Shown: positions 5,521-7,319 of the stretch, piece by piece
Position numbering within the stretch: position 1 is the first letter of the stretch
Layout: every line of letters begins with the position of its first letter
From: Candidatus Rokuibacteriota bacterium
GTDB lineage: Bacteria > JAUVQV01
Direction: 5' to 3'
DNA length: 7,319 bases
Assembly: GCA_030609125.1 (NCBI GenBank)
Contig: JAUWCW010000094.1
Span: 1-7,319 of the forward strand
Notes under the pieces: generated by a model
Database searches by the model: none
What the model was told of the DNA's origin: nothing
Seen by the model: the letters and a program-made list of their open reading frames with translations, nothing else
Program-made: the position numbers and the translations under genes

Positions 5521-5684
5521 AGATCGCCCCTTTTCTCGCCCTCGCCCTGCCGGCAGGCGTCGTGCCCGGAACGAAGATCGGCAGCCGGCTGAGCCGCCGG
5601 GCCCCGACGCACGTGCTGCGCTACGCCCTCGGGGTGCTAATCGTCGCCGCCTGTGCGAGAATGCTCCTCGATCTCGCAGGATAG
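5466..5684 (+). pseudogene. C-terminal fragment of a TauE/SafE-type (TSUP) permease
   Basis: The last 56 or so residues of this 72-codon frame resemble the C-terminal end of TauE/SafE permeases. They show a hydrophobic span (IAPFLALALPAGVVPG), then the conserved G.KIGSRLSRR loop, then a final span (VLRYALGVLIVAACARMLL). Full-length family members have about 250 residues and seven to nine spans. Nothing resembling the N-terminal part is found in any frame upstream, where the in-frame TAG at 5445-5447 closes the frame. GTG 5466 has no Shine-Dalgarno site, so translation is doubtful. It is most likely a deletion remnant, perhaps of a gene once transcribed with selD, whose ribosome site begins six bases after its stop. 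TSUP permeases carry sulfur-containing anions. A past role in selenium supply is speculation. Confidence 0.6.
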
Positions 5685-5702
5685 AAACGAAAGGAGAAGA
5701 TC

Positions 5703-6752
5703 ATGCTGCCGTTCAAGAAGAAAACATTGATGGGCGTTTCGAAAACCTGCGGGTGAGCTGCCAAAGTCGATCCGACGGCCCTGTCGGATGCGCTGAGAGC
5801 CCTGCCGAGGCCGGAGGACCCGGACCTGCTCGTCGGCTTCGAGACAGCCGACGACGCGGCGGTCTACCGGGTGAGTCCCGAGATCGCCGTCATCTCCACG
5901 GCCGACTACATCACTCCCATAGTCGACGACCCGTTCTGGTTCGGGCGCGTGGCCGCGGCCAACTCCCTCTCCGACATCTGGGCCATGGGAGGAAGGCCCG
6001 TGATGGCCATCAACCTTGTCAATTTCCCCTCCCAGGTCCTGGACCCCGGCATCCTGCGCGACATGCTTCTGGGAGGCGCCGAGAAGGTCTCCGAGGCGGG
6101 CGCCGTCCTTGGGGGAGGACACTCCGTCGACGATCCGGAGCCGAAGTACGGCATGGCGGTGACCGGGGTGGTCCACCCCGACCGGGTCCTGACAAACAGC
6201 GGCGCGAAGCCCGGGGACGCGCTGGTCCTCACCAAACCCCTCGGCACCGGCGTAATCTTCAACGCCAACCGCGCGGGAAAGTTCCCCCCCGAGGCACTCG
6301 AAGAGATTCTTCCCGTGGTGGCCTCACTGAACAAGGGCGCCATGGAGACGGCCCTGAAGTACGACGTTCACGGCATGACGGACATCACGGGCTTCGGTTT
6401 TGCAGGCCACGCCCTCGAGATGGCGGTGCATTCGGGGGTGAGGATGAACATCTCTTTCTCCGCCCTGCCCGTCTACGAGGGTGCGGTGAAGATGTACGCG
6501 TCGGGAGTGAGCACCGGCACAAACGCGGGCAACAGACGCGCCTGCGGAGGCCGTCTCCGGGTGGCGGCCAACCTCAAGAGGGAGCAGAACGAGATCCTCG
6601 TCGATCCCCAGACTTCAGGAGGGCTTCTCATCTCACTTCCCGAGGGGCAGGCAAAAGAGCTCGTGGGCGATCTTCATGCGGCCGGCGTGCCCTGGGCGGC
6701 CCTCATCGGAAGCACAGAAGGCGGCATGCCGGAGATCGTGGTGGAGAGCTAG
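5703..6752 (+). CDS. selD: Selenophosphate synthetase, selenocysteine-containing (TGA read as Sec)
   Basis: SelD makes selenophosphate from selenide and ATP, the selenium donor for selenocysteine and selenouridine. The gene reads as 349 residues if the in-frame TGA at 5754-5756 is decoded as selenocysteine (residue 18, in TCGUAAK). That is the catalytic Cys/Sec position, equivalent to E. coli Cys17, followed by the essential Lys (K21). Metal- and ATP-binding residues follow where expected: D51 in ADDAAVY, D68 in TADY, N87 and D91 in NSLSDIWAMGG, a GGGHS loop, and D227 in MTDITGFGFAGH. The C-terminal PQTSGGLL motif is present. ATG 5703 has AAAGGAG upstream. Translation from GTG 5871, the first start after the TGA, would lose the active site. 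A bacterial SECIS hairpin follows the TGA. The genome must also carry selA, selB and selC for this to work. No terminator was seen before the convergent gene. Confidence 0.96.
5754..5790 (+). promoter_or_regulatory. Bacterial SECIS element of selD
   Basis: After the UGA (5754-5756), ATCCGAC (5770-5776) pairs perfectly with GTCGGAT (5783-5789) around the six-base loop GGCCCT. The loop begins 20 nt after the UGA and starts with GG. Both agree with bacterial SECIS elements, in which the apical loop lies about 16-37 nt downstream and has a G in its first two positions. SelB would bind this hairpin to insert selenocysteine. Confidence 0.88.
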
Positions 6753-6781
6753 GAACAAGGGGGGGGCGGAGCAAAGGAGAG

Positions 6782-7258
6782 TCATTCGACAATCAGAAGG
6801 GTGAGGCCGCAGTCGGGACACTCGACCTCCGCGGGCCCCACGGTGTGGCCGCACGCCGGGCACTTTCCCTGGCTGATCATTTCCTGCGAAGCCCGTATTT
6901 CCGGGTGCACCTCCGAGAAATAGGCCTCGATTCGCGCATTCGCCTTGCCCGCATCCCTCTCCGACACCAGCAGTTGGCAGCCGGTTCCGCAGCACCCCTT
7001 TCTGCACGAGGGATCAGCGTGAACCCTGCAGGGAATGCCGGAACCGATGAGAACCCCGTGAAGCTCTTCCAGCCACCGCAGTTCACCCTCCCTGACCGCC
7101 ACCGGGTTTTCCAGGGTCTTCTCCGCGCAGAACTTTCTCTCCTCCTCCCGCCTTGCGTTTTCTTCCAGGGAAATCAGGACTGTTCCGCAATCCACGCAGG
7201 TCTCGACGTGGGAAAGATAGTCACACGAGCAGTCCGGACATATTTTCATTTCAGGCAT
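6782..7258 (-). CDS. Zinc-ribbon protein with DUF2007-like core
   Basis: A 158-residue cytoplasmic protein with a metal-binding knuckle at each end. The N-terminal ribbon is C7/C10 with C21/C24 (CPDC, CVDCG). The C-terminal ribbon is C133/C136 with C147/C150 (CPACG, CPDCG). Between them a charged linker leads to a core (about 51-120). The core resembles DUF2007, a small ferredoxin-like fold seen in putative signal-transducing proteins, with VAVREGELRWLEELHGVLIGSGIPC then QLLVSERDAGKANARIEAYF. Inside the core is an extra cluster, C77, C85, C89, C90 and C94, that could hold metal. Start ATG 7258 has GGAG seven bases upstream; M4 is a less likely start. The gene converges on selD with 29 bases between the stop codons and no visible terminator. 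Role unknown; protein or nucleic-acid binding is likely. Confidence 0.85.
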   Translation of the reverse strand: MPEMKICPDCSCDYLSHVETCVDCGTVLISLEENARREEERKFCAEKTLENPVAVREGELRWLEELHGVLIGSGIPCRVHADPSCRKGCCGTGCQLLVSERDAGKANARIEAYFSEVHPEIRASQEMISQGKCPACGHTVGPAEVECPDCGLTLLIVE

Positions 7259-7279
7259 ACGCTTCTCCGCGTGGCTGCA

Positions 7280-7309
7280 ATGTTATCACCGCCGCTCACC
7301 CCCCGCCAA
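7280..7309 (-). promoter_or_regulatory. Candidate promoter of the zinc-ribbon gene
   Basis: On the minus strand TTGGCG (7309-7304), an 18-base spacer, and TAACAT (7285-7280), with an upstream TGA making an extended -10 (TGnTAACAT). Predicted start is near 7273, about 15 nt before the ATG, leaving room for the GGAG site. Confidence 0.45.
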
Positions 7310-7319
7310 GTCCCTTTTT

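Noticed and set aside
5637-6176. 179-codon minus-strand frame opposite selD
   Set aside because: It is antisense to the conserved catalytic half of SelD and has shadow-like Asp/Gly/His-rich composition.

Overview
The window is GC-rich, gene-dense bacterial DNA with good Shine-Dalgarno sites and recognisable sigma70-type promoters. It holds a selenophosphate synthetase that is itself a selenoprotein, a small membrane-anchored c-type cytochrome with two heme motifs, a promoter with an FNR-type box, and several Cys-rich zinc-binding proteins. Together these suggest an anaerobic or microaerobic selenium-using bacterium, most likely of the former Deltaproteobacteria (Desulfobacterota, Myxococcota or Desulfuromonas-like lineages). 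This placement is inference from gene content. No RNA gene, insertion sequence, CRISPR array or phage gene was seen.

Layout. Positions 1-587 (minus strand) hold the start of a secreted protein cut by the window edge, then a CspA-family cold-shock gene with its own terminator (327-361), a leader of about 144 nt and a strong promoter (738-766). Positions 767-1021 have no ordinary gene but hold a folded leader-like region with a T-tract. Positions 1022-2376 (plus strand) hold a short DksA/TraR-type zinc-finger protein, a cupin gene behind a well-spaced FNR-type class II promoter, and a small unrecognised lipoprotein with its own near-consensus promoter. Position 2385-3176 (minus) is an exported TPR-like repeat protein, convergent with the lipoprotein and divergent from an ABC-2 exporter. 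Positions 3301-5024 (plus) hold the exporter's ATPase and permease, translationally coupled and NodI/NodJ-like. Positions 5095-5337 hold the diheme cytochrome. Positions 5353-5684 are a scar holding the C-terminal piece of a TauE/SafE-type permease and, opposite it, a frameshifted C-terminal remnant of another gene. Positions 5703-6752 are selD, read through an in-frame TGA at 5754-5756 with a bacterial SECIS hairpin just after it. Positions 6782-7258 (minus) encode a protein with zinc ribbons at both ends around a DUF2007-like core.

The genes do not form one pathway. The clearest functional units are the exporter pair and selD. An ordinary gene caller would start selD at codon 57 (GTG, 5871) and so lose the catalytic N-terminus. 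The most useful results are the selenocysteine reading of selD, the class II FNR-like promoter, the cold-shock leader and the decayed locus before selD.
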